This document shows, piece by piece, positions 46,517 to 63,400 of a stretch of DNA of 64,000 bases. Numbering within the stretch: position 1 is the first letter of the stretch; every line of letters starts with the position of its first letter. The stretch is from Laetiporus sulphureus 93-53 (lineage: Eukaryota; Basidiomycota; Agaricomycetes; Polyporales; Laetiporaceae): the NCBI RefSeq assembly GCF_001632365.1, contig NW_024468563.1, positions 119,392 through 183,391 of the forward strand. The letters run 5' to 3'. The position numbers and the translations under genes were made by a program. Below the pieces are notes generated by a model, which made no database searches, had not been told where the DNA came from, and saw nothing but the letters and a program-made list of their open reading frames with translations.

Positions 46517-48327
46517 ATGCCCCAACTCTTAAACACTGTCTTTGATCTTCCAGCTCCGCTGGCAAGGACCCTCACGCGAGGCTCCCATGAACCACAGAGC
46601 ATAACGCCCGATGTCCGTCCCGAAGTCCAGATTTCAGATCGTGAGGCTCAGCCTGAGATAGCGCCAGCCAATGCAAGCGACGAGTTCAAGCTACCAAAGT
46701 TGACTTCTTTGATCATCGTTTTACTGGCGAGCGCATTGCTACAGGTAAATGCCACGAACTTCACGGTAGGTCTGCACAGCTGACGTGCATGTTGTCAGGT
46801 CTCCTTCTTTATCGTCGTGTCATCTTCTAATGAGTATGCCAAACATCTGGGTGGCACGTCTACGTTCTCCGGTCTGGTGATCGGTATTCCGACGGTATTC
46901 TCCGGGCTCGCTTTGGTCCCTTTGGCAAAGCTTGATGGCGGTGGGTGCTCACCAAAAGCCACGTTCTTTCGGTTACTGATCATGCCGTCAAAGGTGGATA
47001 CAAGCGTCCTCTCCACTTTGCATGTGCTTCTGCGTTGCTTGGTAACGTGCTATACAGTCTGGCGTACTACGCCAACTTTCTGTATCTCATACTGATTGGC
47101 CGAATCGTGTCCGGATTTGGCTTTACATTCTGGATGTATTCGAAGCGATACTGCTCGGATCCCAGGATCGTCGGTGTACGACGGAGAACGATGCTGGCCG
47201 GCTGGCTCGTGCTGGGTCAGGGTGTCGGCTTCAGCGTTGGCCCGTTCGTTGGTGGTCTTCTGTAGGTACCTGTTAGTGATGAGATCATGACAACTATTGA
47301 TTTGTCGTCTAGTTACAAAGTCGGCTTCTCAAACGCCGTCTTCAATGGGTACACCAGCCCGACATGGGTATTGTCGGCCCTCTGGGCTGTGTTCTGGCTT
47401 GTTGCAGCACTGCTGTACGAGGATGTTCCCCCAAAGCCTCCTGCAGGCACGCAGGTTGAACTTCAATCTGCGTCGCCTTCTCGCAATAGACAACAGACGC
47501 TTAGGAACAAAAGCTCGCGGGATATCACAAGCGAAGGAATCGTTGTTCCGCACGAAGAGACCCCGCGTGCTCCCGACGCGTCCTACGGATCAGCCAGTGG
47601 CACGCTTACCCCTCGCCAGCCATCGGCAGCTCCTTCCGAGGAGAAAGCCTCGTCTACCGAAATTATCGTGGCCGCCCCTTCAGATGACATGAACACCGAC
47701 ACTGTGCAGCCAACGCCGATGCGCATGTCTGCTGCCCAGTGGGGAGTGACCGCGACTATGTGTTGGTTTGCCATGACCTGCTTCTTCATTTTGGGAGCAT
47801 GGGAGGCCAACATCCCGGTCTTCACCGAGTCGAACCTACGCGTCAACCCGTTCCACTTCAGTCCTTCCGCCGCAGGCAACCTCATTGCGCTCGGCGGGAT
47901 ATGCACGATCCCGTTCCTGCTTGTGAACCTCGTCGCCGCGCGGCGGGTGCAGGACAGGCACACGCTCGCTGTCGGGTCTGGGCTCGGCCTCGTGGGGCTG
48001 CTGATCGCCATCGGCATCCTGCGCGGAAACGCGGTGAACTATGGTAGCCTGTTTATATGCTGGTTCCTCGTCGCGCTCGGGTTCAACCTCGCGAGCACGG
48101 TCACGCTTAGCTTGCTCTCGAAGCAGCTGCCGGGTGAGTGGAATATGCGCATCAGTATGGCGATCCAGTATAGCAACTATACGGGGCGCGTGTGCGGCGC
48201 GGTGTGGGGAGGTGCGGGCACGAAGGTCGGGATGCTGAGCTATGTCGGGCTGCAGATCGCCTTGGTAGGTATCGGGGCGGTGATGTTCTCTACGCTGTGG
48301 AAGCAGTTGAAGGCCAAAACCGGATGA
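46517..48327 (+). CDS. MFS transporter
   Basis: Join(46517..46744,46799..46940,46994..47261,47313..48327) gives 550 residues. Introns are 51-54 nt and preserve frame; exon 3 joins exon 4 as GGLLYKVGFSN. About 12 membrane segments are visible: six before and six after a cytosolic, Ser/Thr-rich loop of about 110 residues. Examples are LTSLIIVLLASALLQVSFFI, FSGLVIGIPTVFSGLALVPL, YLILIGRIVSGFGFTFWMYS, MLAGWLVLGQGVGFSVGPFV, LIALGGICTIPFLLVNLVAA and LFICWFLVALGFNLASTVTL. The long central loop and the SKRYCSDPRIVGVRRR segment after the third helix recall the MFSD8/YCR023C-type group of vacuolar or lysosomal carriers, but that subfamily call is weak and no substrate is assigned. The start was chosen as the first ATG of the frame; a longer N-terminus is not supported. 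Confidence 0.85.
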
Positions 48328-48533
48328 GATCTATGAAGATATATAGAGCTGTATAATGTGTCATAATAGTGCACTGGAATGGTTGGTGTTGCTTTCTTGT
48401 GCGTTTGCACCCAATGCTGATGTTCGCTCGCAGATATTTGTTTGATGTTTACACGATGATTACTCGATAAATCGATGCCGCAATTGAAAGCCGCGGCAAT
48501 GCTCCATAGTCAAGATGGGATGTGCACTTCGCA
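48328..48533. other. Short spacer after the MFS gene
   Basis: 3' flank of the MFS gene up to the start of the tandem duplication; nothing else seen. Confidence 0.5.
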
Positions 48534-49116
48534 GATGATCGTGCACTACCATGCGTGGCGCGTCGAAGTCGTGTGCTGAGACTTTTACTCCGTTCTCTAC
48601 TGGTTCTTTGCTTCTGCCTACGCAGGGCTTGTCATGCGGAGATGCGACACCGCAATACTAAGAATACTTATCGCAGCAAGCTTCTCGGCTGCAGTAGCCA
48701 TGATGCAGTTAAGTTATGTCGTATCCGAATGATTGCCTCACCGCTCTCTTTTTGTATGCTAACGACCGCTTCAAGGTAAAGACAGATAACGTCCACTGGA
48801 TATCAACTCGCGTGCAAACAACGAGGATGGTCCCTAGGCCCTGTGATTCATCACTGACCATGTCAGCCATCTCACTCGTCCCCGATCATGCCATTCACGT
48901 GTGCTATCTCTTCAGACTCCTTGGGATAGAGTTCGCACTTGCAAGCATCTCGCGCCATTGTATCAGCGCCAACACGTCTTCTATTTGTCCTCGCTGACTG
49001 ATAGTCGTAGCAGCTTGCATACAGCATGCAGAAGTGCTGCGTCATCGGGCGTTGCTATCAACCAGTGTATAATACATGAGGACCTTTGGTCAAAGTACTC
49101 CAGCATGTCCACAGCT

Positions 49117-50915
49117 ATGACTGAGCCCTAGTTCAAGATTGCGATCGTGTAAGTCATGTTATGTTCAGCGGATTCACTCCTGCTGAACTCTTCTGTCACA
49201 GCGGTGCTGGAATTGGAGGATTGTGCTTCGCACTATCGCTCCACAGATCATGCGCTAACGTCTCCATGGACATCTACGAGTCGACTGCCGTGCTTTCTGG
49301 AGTCGGCGCTGGAATAGGCGTGTCGCCTAGAGTGTGGCAGATCTTGAAAGAGCTCGGACTAGAAGACGATCTTCTGTCCATCACACACATGAAGGATGGG
49401 CAGGTAGCTCGTGCGTGCACTTATGGATGTTCACGACGAGACGAAACTGACGCTCTACACTTTGCATAGCGCATTCCATGGTATACAGAAAGGCAGATCA
49501 GCCGCAGGGCATTTTCGTAGGGAAGATAGAATGTAAAGTCTGAACACTCATTGCTCCGGTTGCGCGCTCACGCTTTGATTGGTATAGCACCATTTGTGAC
49601 GTACCACAGGGCCCACTTTCAGAAAGTCCTTAACAAACATCTCCCCGACCCATGCAAGCTGCATATGTCCAAGCGCTTGACGACCTATGTCACGATGGAT
49701 ACCAGCGAGATACGTCTGCAATTCGCAGACGGCTCTTCGGTGACTTGCAACGTCCTCGTTGGCTGCGATGGCATCAGATCAACCGTTCGCGATGTACTGT
49801 AAAGTTCACAAGCCAAACAAGCTGGAAACGACGCCAGGGTTTCCGAATTGATGGCAAAGGCCAAGCCAGTGTGGACTGGGAAGATCATGTATCGTAGTCT
49901 CGTTCCCAAGGACGTGCTCGAAGCTGCATCTCCGGGAAATCCGCTCTCACAAGAAGTGCGCATAGTAAGGTTGCCTCCTCTCTCCACTAGTCTGCTGCCC
50001 TCATGGATATCTTCGACACGCCACAGAGTATGGGCAAAGACAGGGTATGGCTCTTTACCCACTTTCTGAGAATACCAAGGCGATGGGCCGACTGCGTTCT
50101 AGTGTGTCATCACATATCCGATTTCGCAAGGCCAACAGATCAATTTCGGCGCACACGTATATGAACCTGCATTAGAAGGCACACCGTACAACAATCCCTG
50201 GATGCACAAGTGCGCAAAGGAGGAGTTCATCGGGGCTTTCTCTATGTTCGAGTCCCATATGCAGGATCTGTTGAACGTACGCTGCTTGAAACCTATCGTT
50301 CCTTCTTTTTGACGACGTTCTTCCTTGCACTCATATCAGTGTCTTGGAGATGTCTCTGCATGGGCGGATCATGCCCTTCCGCCGTAGCCTGCCTACGTGG
50401 GCGATCGTGTTGGATTCTTGGGCGATGCGGTCAGTATCATCCTCATCCTACTTATAGTCGGTTAGCATTCATGTCGATGCAACCATGAATATCTAGGCCC
50501 ACGCGATGACTCCCTTCCAAGGTGCGGGAGCTGGGCAAGCAATGGAGGAACGTGATCGCGCCCATTTATCGTGCACCCTGCTGAGTCTCCGAACAAGGAC
50601 GGCTTCGTCCTGGCCGCCATACTCGCGCATCTTCGCGTTACGCGGGAAACGGTTCCCCAAGCTCTGCAGGTTTACGACCAGATCCGGCGTCCTTTCTCGC
50701 AATCGGTAGCAGCGAAGTCACGAGCTGTAGGGCACATATTCGACCTGCGGGGTGAGGGCATGGAGAAGCTGACGTTGGAGGAAAGCATCGCTGGCGGCGT
50801 GTCCAAGGAGCAGTTGGAGCAGATGGAATAGACGCTGCAAGGCATGTTTGACTGGTTGAAGGACACCAGCGTGATGCCTGATCGCGACAGAGCTCTGGAG
50901 ATATTGGACCTCCAG
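49117..50915 (+). pseudogene. FAD-dependent monooxygenase, dead left copy
   Basis: Paralogue of the gene at 51818-53631 with the same exon order. Lesions: codon 5 is TAG (49129-49131) where the partner has AAG; a one-base deletion after TLHF-coding DNA near 49460 (TTT for TTTT) shifts the frame; the RDVLYRSLAEQAK region has a stop and a deletion near 49800; LEQME is followed by TAG at 50829 and the C-terminus is lost. The dinucleotide-binding GAGIGGLCFALSL and VGCDGIRSTVRDV motifs are still readable. Non-functional. Confidence 0.9.
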
Positions 50916-50939
50916 TTTTCGTCATCACGCCTCGCAGAG

Positions 50940-51215
50940 CCCGGATTCACTGTGTCTCGCTATGCTCGTCTTTGATCCGTCTCCTAGTCCCTATCTATGG
51001 CCCGTTATTAGGACAGCAGACAGTAGGTTTGCGACAGGCACTTGTGTCCATAGTTCGCATTGCTCATTCGTCTTCAGCGGCCACAAAACCTGGCAGTGCA
51101 CATGTCTTTGGTCTCGTCAGCAGACAATTGTCCGGTAACGAGGGCCGAGAGGTGGAGGCCTATATTGGCTGGACTGGCATGGCCGCTGCGTCTTCCTCTG
51201 CCCACTATCAGTCGG
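50940..51215 (+). pseudogene. Truncated 5' copy of PEX1
   Basis: Copy of PEX1 exon 1, intron 1 and part of exon 2 (compare 54232-54522): VPIYGPLLGQQ, then VEAYIGWTGMAAASSSAHYQ, cut off at the duplication junction. The start codon is ACG where PEX1 has ATG. It cannot make PEX1. Confidence 0.88.
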
Positions 51216-51817
51216 GATGATCGTGCACCACTTATGCACGCGCCGGAGTCGTGTGTTGAGACTTTTTACCGTGTTCTCCATGGCTTCTTTGCTTCTACAT
51301 CAGCAGGGTTTGTTATGCGGAGATACGGCGCCGAAAGATTAAGACTACGCGCCGCAGCAAGTTTCTCGGCCGCAGTAGCCACGATGCAGGTGGGTGCATC
51401 CGAATGATTGCTTCATCCGCTCTGGTTTTGTATGCTAACGACCGCTTCAAAGTAAAGACAGACAACGTCCATTGGACATCGACTCGCATGCAAACAATGA
51501 AGATGTTAGCTAGGCCCTGTGATTATGCCGGCCATTCAGCCATCTGACTCGTCTCCGGCCATGCCATCCACGTGTGCTATTTCTAGAAACACTTTGGGGT
51601 AGAGTTCGCACTTGCAAACGTCTGCCGCCACTGTCTCGGCATCAAAATGTCTTCTATTGCTGACTGACAGGCGTGGCAACATTGATTCAGCAAGCAGGAA
51701 TGCCGCGTCAGCGGCCGTTGCCATCGGCCAGCTCGAAGCAGACATCGTCGATCAGTTGTAGGATCAGTATATGATATATGAGGACTTATATCAAGTTGAT
51801 CAAGTACCTCGAGAGAC
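51216..51817 (+). repeat. Right-unit upstream DNA of the tandem duplication
   Basis: Copy of 48534-49116 and upstream region of the intact monooxygenase gene. Its promoter is presumably here; I see no clear TATA box. Confidence 0.75.
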
Positions 51818-53631
51818 ATGGCTGAGCCCAAGTTCAAGGTTGCGATCGTGTAAGCCATGACAGAATCAGCGGATTGACTGCTGCTGAACTTTTCTATCGC
51901 AGCGGTGCTGGAATCGGAGGACTCTGCTTCGCACTCTCGCTCCACAGGTCACTCGCTAATGTGTCTGTGGACATCTACGAGTCGACTACCGTGCTTTCTG
52001 AGGTCGGCGCTGGAATAGGCGTGTGGCCAAGAGTGTGGAAGATCCTGAAAGAGCTCGGACTGGAAGATGATTTTCTGTCCATCACACACATGAAAGATGG
52101 GCAGATAGCTCGTGCGTGCACTTATGGATGCCCAAGACGAGACGAAACTGATGCTCTAGACTTTTGCGCAGCACATTCCTTGATATACAGAAAGGCAGAT
52201 CAGCCACAGGGCATTTTCGTGGCAGAGACCGAAAGTAAAGTCTAACCACTCACTGCCTCGGTTGTGCGCTCACGCTTTGATCGTTTCAGGTCCATTTGTG
52301 ACGTATCACAGAGCACAGTTTCATAAAGTCCTCAAGAAACATATTCCGGACTCGTGCAAGCTGCATTTGTCCAAGCGACTGACGAGTTACGCCACAAAGG
52401 ACTCCGGCGAGATAGGTCTACAATTCGCTGACGGCTCTTCTGGGACCTGCGACGTCCTTGTTGGCTGCGATGGCATCAAATCAACCGTTCGCGATGTGCT
52501 GTATCGTTCACTTGCTGAACAAGCCAAAGAAGCTGGAGACGACGCCAAGGCTTCCGAATTGCTGGCAAAGGCCAAGCCGGTATGGACCGGGAAGATCATG
52601 TACCGTAGTCTTATTCCCAAGGACATACTCGAAGTTGCATCTCCGGGTAACCCGCTTTCACAAAAACCGCATATGGTAGGTCGCCTTCTTTCCGCTAGTC
52701 TGCTGTACTCATGGACATTTTCGATGCGTCACAGTGTATGGGCAAAGACAGGGTATGCCTCATTTCCATCTTTTGGCAGTATTAGCGCGATGTCCGACTA
52801 CGTTCTAGTTTGTCATCACATATCCGATTTCGCAAGGCCAACAGATCAACTTCGGCGCGTACGTATCTGAACCTGCGTTAGAAGGCACACCGTACAACAG
52901 ATCCTGGACGCGAAAATGCGCAAAGGAGGAGTTCATCGAGACTTTCTCTATGTTCGAGTCCCATATGCAGGATCTGTTGAACGTACGCTGATTCTTGCAA
53001 CCTATCGTTTTCTTCTCTTTGACGATGATGTTTCTTGCATTCATATTAGTGTATTGGCGAGGTCTCTGCATGGGCGATTCATGTCCTTTCGCCGTTGCCC
53101 ACATACGTGGACAATCGTGTTGCACTCTTGGGTGATGCGGTCAGTATCATTCTAATCCTACTCATAGTCGGTTAGCATTCATGCCGATGCAACCGTGGGT
53201 ATATAGGCACACGCGATGACTCCCTTCCAAGGTTCGGGAGCTGGGCAAGCAATTGAGGTAAGCGGTCGCACCTGTATATCGCGCATTTTACTGACTCTCC
53301 GAACAAGGATGGCTTCGTCCTGGCCGCCGTACTCGCACATCCTCGCGTCACGCGCGAGACGCTCCCGCAAGCGCTGCAGGTTTACGACCAGATCCGGCGT
53401 CCTTTTTCGCAGTGGGTGGCGACAAATTCGCGAGCCGCAGGGCAGATATACGACCTGCGGGGCGAGGGAATGGAGAAGCTGACGTTGGAGGAAAGCATCG
53501 CTGGCGGCGTGTCCAAGGCGCAGTTGGAGTCGATGGAAAAAACTCTGCAAAGCATGTTTGAGTGGTTGAAGGACGGCAGCGTGTTACCTGATCGAGATAG
53601 AGCTCTGGAAATATTGGAGGTCACGGTTTGA
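51818..53631 (+). CDS. FAD-dependent monooxygenase (salicylate hydroxylase-like)
   Basis: Join(51818..51849,51903..52234,52290..52675,52735..52752,52809..52982,53050..53139,53207..53257,53308..53631) gives 468 residues with all phases consistent. Motifs of the class A flavoprotein monooxygenases are in place: GxGxxG in VAIVGAGIGGLCFAL near the N-terminus, the DG motif in VGCDGIKSTVRDV, and the GD motif in LLGDAAHAMTPFQGSGAGQ. The C-terminal end (SKAQLESMEKTLQSMFEWL) is helical. The enzyme would use NAD(P)H and O2 to hydroxylate a small, probably aromatic, substrate; the exact substrate is not predictable. Exon 4 is only 18 nt (CMGKDR). The gene is the intact member of a tandem pair and abuts PEX1. 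Confidence 0.88.
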
Positions 53632-54231
53632 AGTTGAAACAAGGTCGACGAGAATATAATCAATGGGTACACAAGATCTACGAAGCTGTTTATGGCGTTG
53701 ATATTAGAGCGTAGCTATGAATGGATTCGGGATGTGGCGCAGGGACATCTCCAGTGTCAATATTCCCTGTATATATATACGCACACTCGTGTTGATACCA
53801 CCGTTCAGCGAGCTATGACGGGATTTTCAACGCACGTTAACGTTAAAGTGGCAATTAATCAATACCGTTGGTGGCGTTCATTCTCAGTGAAGTAACACCA
53901 TTACACATTTGTATCCTGAGAACTAGGATTAAAATTGCATGTCCATTGCCGCACTGTTCCATCTATCCTTGCTCGTACCTCTGTCATTTGTCGTGTAGGA
54001 TGCGAAACGAAATGGTTTGCCGTACAATGTCCTACGGGAGCCCCAGCGGATCACGAGCCTCGTAGTACTTACTCCCAATTTAGTAATCGAGGACGTTCAC
54101 CTCGACCGCGAGGTCTACCTGACAAGGACTTTGAGCTATATGTTATATGAACTCGTCGTTGCTGGACGTACAACCTGAGCTGTGCTTGATTGCTACTGTA
54201 ACACGCTTGTTCACCTCCATATTTCGACACC
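53632..54231. other. Spacer between the monooxygenase and PEX1
   Basis: About 600 bp missing from the left duplication unit. A TATATATATAC stretch lies near 53770. It should contain the PEX1 promoter. No gene seen. Confidence 0.55.
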
Positions 54232-58462
<4,231 letters not shown>

Positions 58463-58752
58463 GCGTTGGCGTTGGTGAGTATTCCCCAAATTATCTGAAA
58501 TGTCGCGTCAACCCGACTGGAATGATGTTCAGGGACATTACTAGCGATCGGTCAACGAGCAAATTATCAGTATCGACTACACAAATGTACAATTAACAAC
58601 TATGACAGCACCGATAGGTATGCTACGAAAGCAAGGCGATTTACAGCGGGATTATAAGGCAGGAAAGTAGTGGGGGTCCGAGTGTCCGAAGCACCCAAGA
58701 GGCGTATGCGTCATCGCTCGTTTCAGCTCGTGAAGTGCTTCCCTGAGCACCT
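58463..58752. other. Short convergent spacer
   Basis: Between the 3' ends of PEX1 (plus) and the secreted-protein gene (minus). Nothing recognisable. Confidence 0.5.
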
Positions 58753-59496
58753 TCAGCCCTCGTAGGGAAGAAGGTATACGCGCACGGGGTAGCAAGAGTC
58801 ATAGGTGTACAGTGTGTTGTTCGTGCTCGGCGCGTAGACCAGATTGTTCTGCGTGCCGGCGAGGCAGAGCGAGAAGTTGTCTGCGTCGTTGTTCACCGCG
58901 AGGACAGCATAGTCCTCCGATTCGTCCTGGAGCGGGTCCGGGATCAGTATTCGGCGTGATGAGAGGTATGCTAGAGGTGCTCTACTCACCGCTGCGCAGT
59001 AGATCTCGGCGACCGTGGGGTTGCTCTCGGCGATAGTGACGATGAAGTGGACCTCATCGCCCTCGTTGACGGCAAAGTCGTATGCTCCGAGGCCATTCTC
59101 GCTGGAGCTGGGCTGGGGGTAGAGCCCGCCGTCCGTCAACGTGAAGTACGGCCACTGATTTGAGCCCCACGACTCGTATGTCTGTGTAGGCATCGATGAG
59201 ACACGCCGACATTATCTAGAGCAAGGGGTGCTACTCACCGAGATGACCCACTCACTCGCCGCAGGGCTAGTACCTGGCGGGCCCCATGCGAGCACGAGCG
59301 GCACACCGGTGTCGTTCGCGTTGGACTGCGTGAGGTTGTACGCCGCGAGCGTGAAGTTGTATGACGGCGAGGCGGTGGAGCCGTCGGGGAGGCCGACGCA
59401 GGATGCGCTGGTGTTCCAGCGGGACTGCAGCGTGGGGAGGGCGAGCGAGGAGCCCGCGAGGAGGGCAGTGGCGAGGGACAATGCGTATGCGAACAT
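58753..59496 (-). CDS. Small secreted protein of unknown function
   Basis: Complement(join(58753..58926,58990..59181,59239..59496)) gives 207 residues; introns are 63 and 57 nt and both phase 0. A signal peptide is clear (MFAYALSLATALLAGSSLAL). The mature chain contains several N-glycosylation sequons (NTS, NFT, NLT, NDT and others) and five cysteines, and is rich in aromatic and Gly/Asn residues (SNQWPYFTLTDGGLYPQPSS; LAVNNDADNFSLCLAGTQN; YTYDSCYPVRVYLLPYEG). It resembles secreted basidiomycete proteins of unknown function; I assign no role. A TATA-like box lies about 106 bp upstream. Confidence 0.85.
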
Positions 59497-60420
59497 TATG
59501 ATCGTTAATTAGACGTTAAACAGGGGGTATTAAGATCTTTGTTTGAGTGGAGAAGGTGGAGTGGATAGAGTGTCGTGAGTGACGGCTTCTGGGGGTGCGG
59601 GTATTTATGCTGTGCGCAACTTGGGGCGGGTCCGGATTGGCCGCCCCCGGCAGGGTACCAAGCGTTGCGTTGTGTGTCTCCGCGTCGGGCCCTGGGCTGT
59701 GGCGGTGAGGTGCAAAGATGACGCATCGCATATCAAAATGGTCGGCACAGCGTAATAGAGTAGTCCATCGAGAGCCCGTTTCATCGCGCTTGGCGAAGAC
59801 GACGGAGGCCTCATTGGCCGGCACGCGTACACGGCGGGGAGGCAGCCCAGCCGGCGCCCAGAGCGGGGAATGCAGCCCACACCCGGCACGGGCATGTGCG
59901 TCGGCGCCGAAACGCCGCTCGTCGTGGTCGGTTGTGCGCTGTTGGCGGCGACGTGAAACCCAGTAGGTTATGCGGTCAATGCATGCGGCAGTGTCCGAGA
60001 GATGGCGGCAGTGTCACAGGATCGCGGTGTGATGCGTGAGGGTGGGTGGTGGCGCTGAAACGCAGTTCCGCGTTATTAGCTTTGACCACAACTTGGCCTT
60101 CATATCCTAATCTTATTAGTAGTGATGATCAAATGATGAGATATGTCTGCAGGACCTGCACAGCTCCAGGAATTATTGACTTTTTCTCATTCAACGAGGT
60201 GGCGTCGAGGACTAGGAGAGACTGTGGCCGGATCAGTGACGAGACGTCGATCGTCTGTGATCCGTCTAGAGTCACGATCACGTGTAATGTCACAGAGCGC
60301 GTGACGCAGCCACTCGTGAAGTGGCTAGCAGCGGATTTAGCTCACTATCGCTCTGAGTATTCTAAGCTAGGTATAGCACCCATTGTCCGTAGTACATCCA
60401 ATTACACAAGCAGAAGTAAA
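59497..60420. other. Intergenic region upstream of the secreted-protein gene
   Basis: Holds the promoter of the secreted-protein gene (minus strand ATAAATA at 59602-59608) and the 3' flank of the lysine-metabolism gene. GC-rich and open in several frames, but none is gene-like. Confidence 0.5.
59602..59608 (-). promoter_or_regulatory. TATA-like box of the secreted-protein gene
   Basis: ATAAATA on the minus strand, 106 bp before the start codon. Same heptamer as at the hydrophobin genes. Confidence 0.45.
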
Positions 60421-63400
60421 TTACACATGGGAAACACGAGACTCGACATACAATGCACTGCTCTCAGCAGTCCTCCGCAACACATCCTCCACAACACCCG
60501 AACCCCTCCTCACACTCTCTGTCACTCCCAACCCCACCTCTTGCAGCCGGGCCAGAACATTCTCATAAACCACCCTGTCCGTCGGGCCATGCACGCCCCT
60601 CAGCTTCACCGCGCCATCGAGCACCTGCAGCGCCGCAAACGCCACAGGCAGCCCAACGCAGCGCGACATCGCCGACGCCGTCGGCGAGCCATACGCGACC
60701 AGCGACGACGTGTGCGTCTCCTCCGCCGTGGACGCGCTGCCCTTCGGGTGCACGACGAGCTCGTGCTGGAGGACGACCAAGTCGCGCTCGCCCGGCTCGT
60801 ACCGGAGCTTGTGCGCGAGCAGCGCAGCGAAGAAGTCGATTGGCGCCATAGGCTTCGATGGAACAGGCGGCAATCGAGCCAGTGCAGCCTCAGTATCCTC
60901 CGCGATGCTCTCGGATGCGTGTGGGGGCAGAATGGAGAACCACCGGAGGGCGTCGACCAGCTCGCGGATGTCAGATTGTTGGGTGGCGTCGCGGATGGCG
61001 GATGTCATCGATGCGTCGTCGCTCATCACCAGCGTGCCTAATCGCTCTTCGAGCGCTTTGCGAGCGAGGGACGGCCAGTCTTTCAGCTCGACCGTCGCAG
61101 ACGTGTCGAGAAGGCCGATTTTGCTGAACCCATCCATCAATCGCGAGAAGCCGGCGTATCTGGACAACAACAGTAGAACACAAAGACATGAACACAGTGT
61201 CATGGTCAGACGTACCGCAAAGTCCCCCGGAAGATCGTACGCAGGTTCTCCGACCCCAACCCGTAAAACCCAGCGTACGGAAGGCTATTCCGGTTGGGCA
61301 GCCCCTCAAAGCGCAAGATCTTCGACACGGGCACGTCAGGAACACACGACGTCAACAAATCATTCCCATCGATCGTATACGTCTGCCAGCCCACTCGGGC
61401 CACATCAGCCTCAACCTCCTCCAGATCACGATATCACAACGAACCTGGTTTTCCAGCCTGAACGTCGCCTCATTGAGTGCAGCGGTGAGCACCCCACGCG
61501 GATTCCAGCTGAATTTGTACCCGAGCGGCACGTCCTCCGCGCATTCGGGCGCAGGCAGGCCCCCGCAGAATGACGTGAACGAGATGACCTCCTTGCCCTG
61601 CCGCTTCAGCGAGTCGACCAGCGCCAAAGCGGAGCAGTGATCGATCCCCGGATCCAACCCGATCTCGTTCAAAAGCAGCACGTCCGCGCCAACAGCCCTG
61701 CATGGCGGTCAGCATATGCGCATCGGGATACGAGGGAGAGAAATGCACGTACTCATCGTGCAGGGCGCGCATGGCAGGAGAGATATACGACGCGGTGACG
61801 AGGTGCTTTCGGTGCTTGATACAGAGCTGCGCGACAGATGGGTGGAATGGGACTGGGAGCAAACTGTACCGTCGTCAAACTCCCGGCCAATATAATCTCG
61901 ACCTATCAACGAACCTGATGACCACATCCGCCTCCGCGACCAACCTAGCCACGCTCTCGGGATCACCCATATCCACCTGCGCAGCGGTCGCATTAAGGTA
62001 AATCTCCGTCTGCCGCTCTGCTTCCAGAATAGAATTACTGGCTAGCACCACATCAGTACCTCAGAGAGGACCTTTGACTCTGCGAGAGAAACACTGACCA
62101 ACAAGCAGCTCCACGTCACTCCGCTTGCACAGCTCTTCGATCGCCGGACCGGCCACCATACCGCTCCCAAGCATCAAAACCTTCTTCCTCGGCTCTCGCG
62201 GAGTATGATGACGCTTCGCAGCTGCAGACGCCGGTGGGATAACAGCAGCGGCTTCTCCACTCAAAGCAGCAGCAGCCCGCTTATGATGCCAAATCTCTAG
62301 CGGTTTATCCAACCATGCACACTCCCCCACGAGCCGCCCGCTCTTCGCCACCGTCGCCCGCCTCAGTGCCTCCGCTCTCTCCCGCTCTCCCGCATCACCA
62401 CGGTACTCCCCAATGAGCGTGCGCAGGTACGGCAGCAGCACCTTCGAGAAGTGCTTCGACGCCTCGAGCGGGAGCGCCGTGGGCAGGATGTCCACCGCCA
62501 TCATCGTCACCGGCGGGAAGTGCGGCGGGCCCGTCGTGAAGAACGGCGCGGAGAGCGTCGAGTGGCGTGGGAGGAACTCCAGGCCACCCTGGTGCGGCCG
62601 TTAAGTTTGAGATGCAAGCTGAATGAAGGAAAATGAAAGCCCACCTCGATGTCGCAGCTGATGTCCCCGACGCATGCGAAACGCCCCCGGCCGACTTGCT
62701 GTGCGCGCTCGAGTGCGATCTCCAGCTGCGCGTTCGTCATCACGCGCGGGTAGGCCGGTGACCAGCCTGCGCCATGCAGGAGGAGAGAGAGGTACGGCGC
62801 GATCTGCAAATCCATCAAGCCCGTGCGCACCTACTTGGTAGATGACGGAGACTCGCCTTCGTATGGAATTCGGACTCGTATTCTTGCGGGTTCGCATAAT
62901 AGTCCGAACGCTCGTACGGCTTACCATCCTTCCGGACGAAATAATCTGATGGGCGTGCGTGGACCACGTAGACCTTCGACACAAAACATCACCATGCATG
63001 TCGCGTATACACAGCTCTGCGAGTCTCGTACCTTCCGCAAGTCAGTGTCTGCAGCTCCGTCAGCCTTTATAAGACACAGGCGTAGAGGAATACACACTTG
63101 GGTCGCTAACCAGCGCCGGCAGGTCCTTCACAGAGACTTTCACATGGGGCAAGTCGCTGAGAAGCTCTAGCACGCCCTCGGCAACCTTCCCAGCACTATG
63201 GTGTGTCTACATCCATCAGCAGCCACAACGCCTCGGGGAGAACACATACCCAGTCACGCCAAAGACAATCGGCCCCAAGCACTTGGGCGTGCCTTCGGAC
63301 GCGATGCGCGCGCCGACCTCCTCTTTCAAGAAAGCCCGAATGGAAGCCAAACTCGGGTGTGAATGTGGGCGCGGCGTGTACTGTAGCCGTGTGGGACGTG

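Larger units (their letters stand above)
48534..51215 (+). repeat. Left unit of a tandem duplication (monooxygenase + PEX1 start)
   Basis: About 2.68 kb that is repeated directly as 51216-54522. It begins GATGATCGTGCAC and ends inside a PEX1 exon-2 copy, where the next GATGATCGTGCAC starts the right unit; the junction therefore lies at 51215/51216. It carries a dead monooxygenase copy and a truncated PEX1 5' copy. Relative to the right unit it lacks about 600 bp between the monooxygenase end and the PEX1 start. Confidence 0.88.

Noticed and set aside
51216..53631. Treating both monooxygenase copies as functional tandem paralogues
   Set aside because: The left copy has a stop at codon 5, a frameshift and further stops; only the right copy splices to a full protein.
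61419..61444. A 26-nt intron in the AASS-like gene that would keep [12 protein letters not shown] in the protein
   Set aside because: Far below any plausible intron size; the 62-nt intron 61383-61444 with a CTGAT branch-like site fits better.
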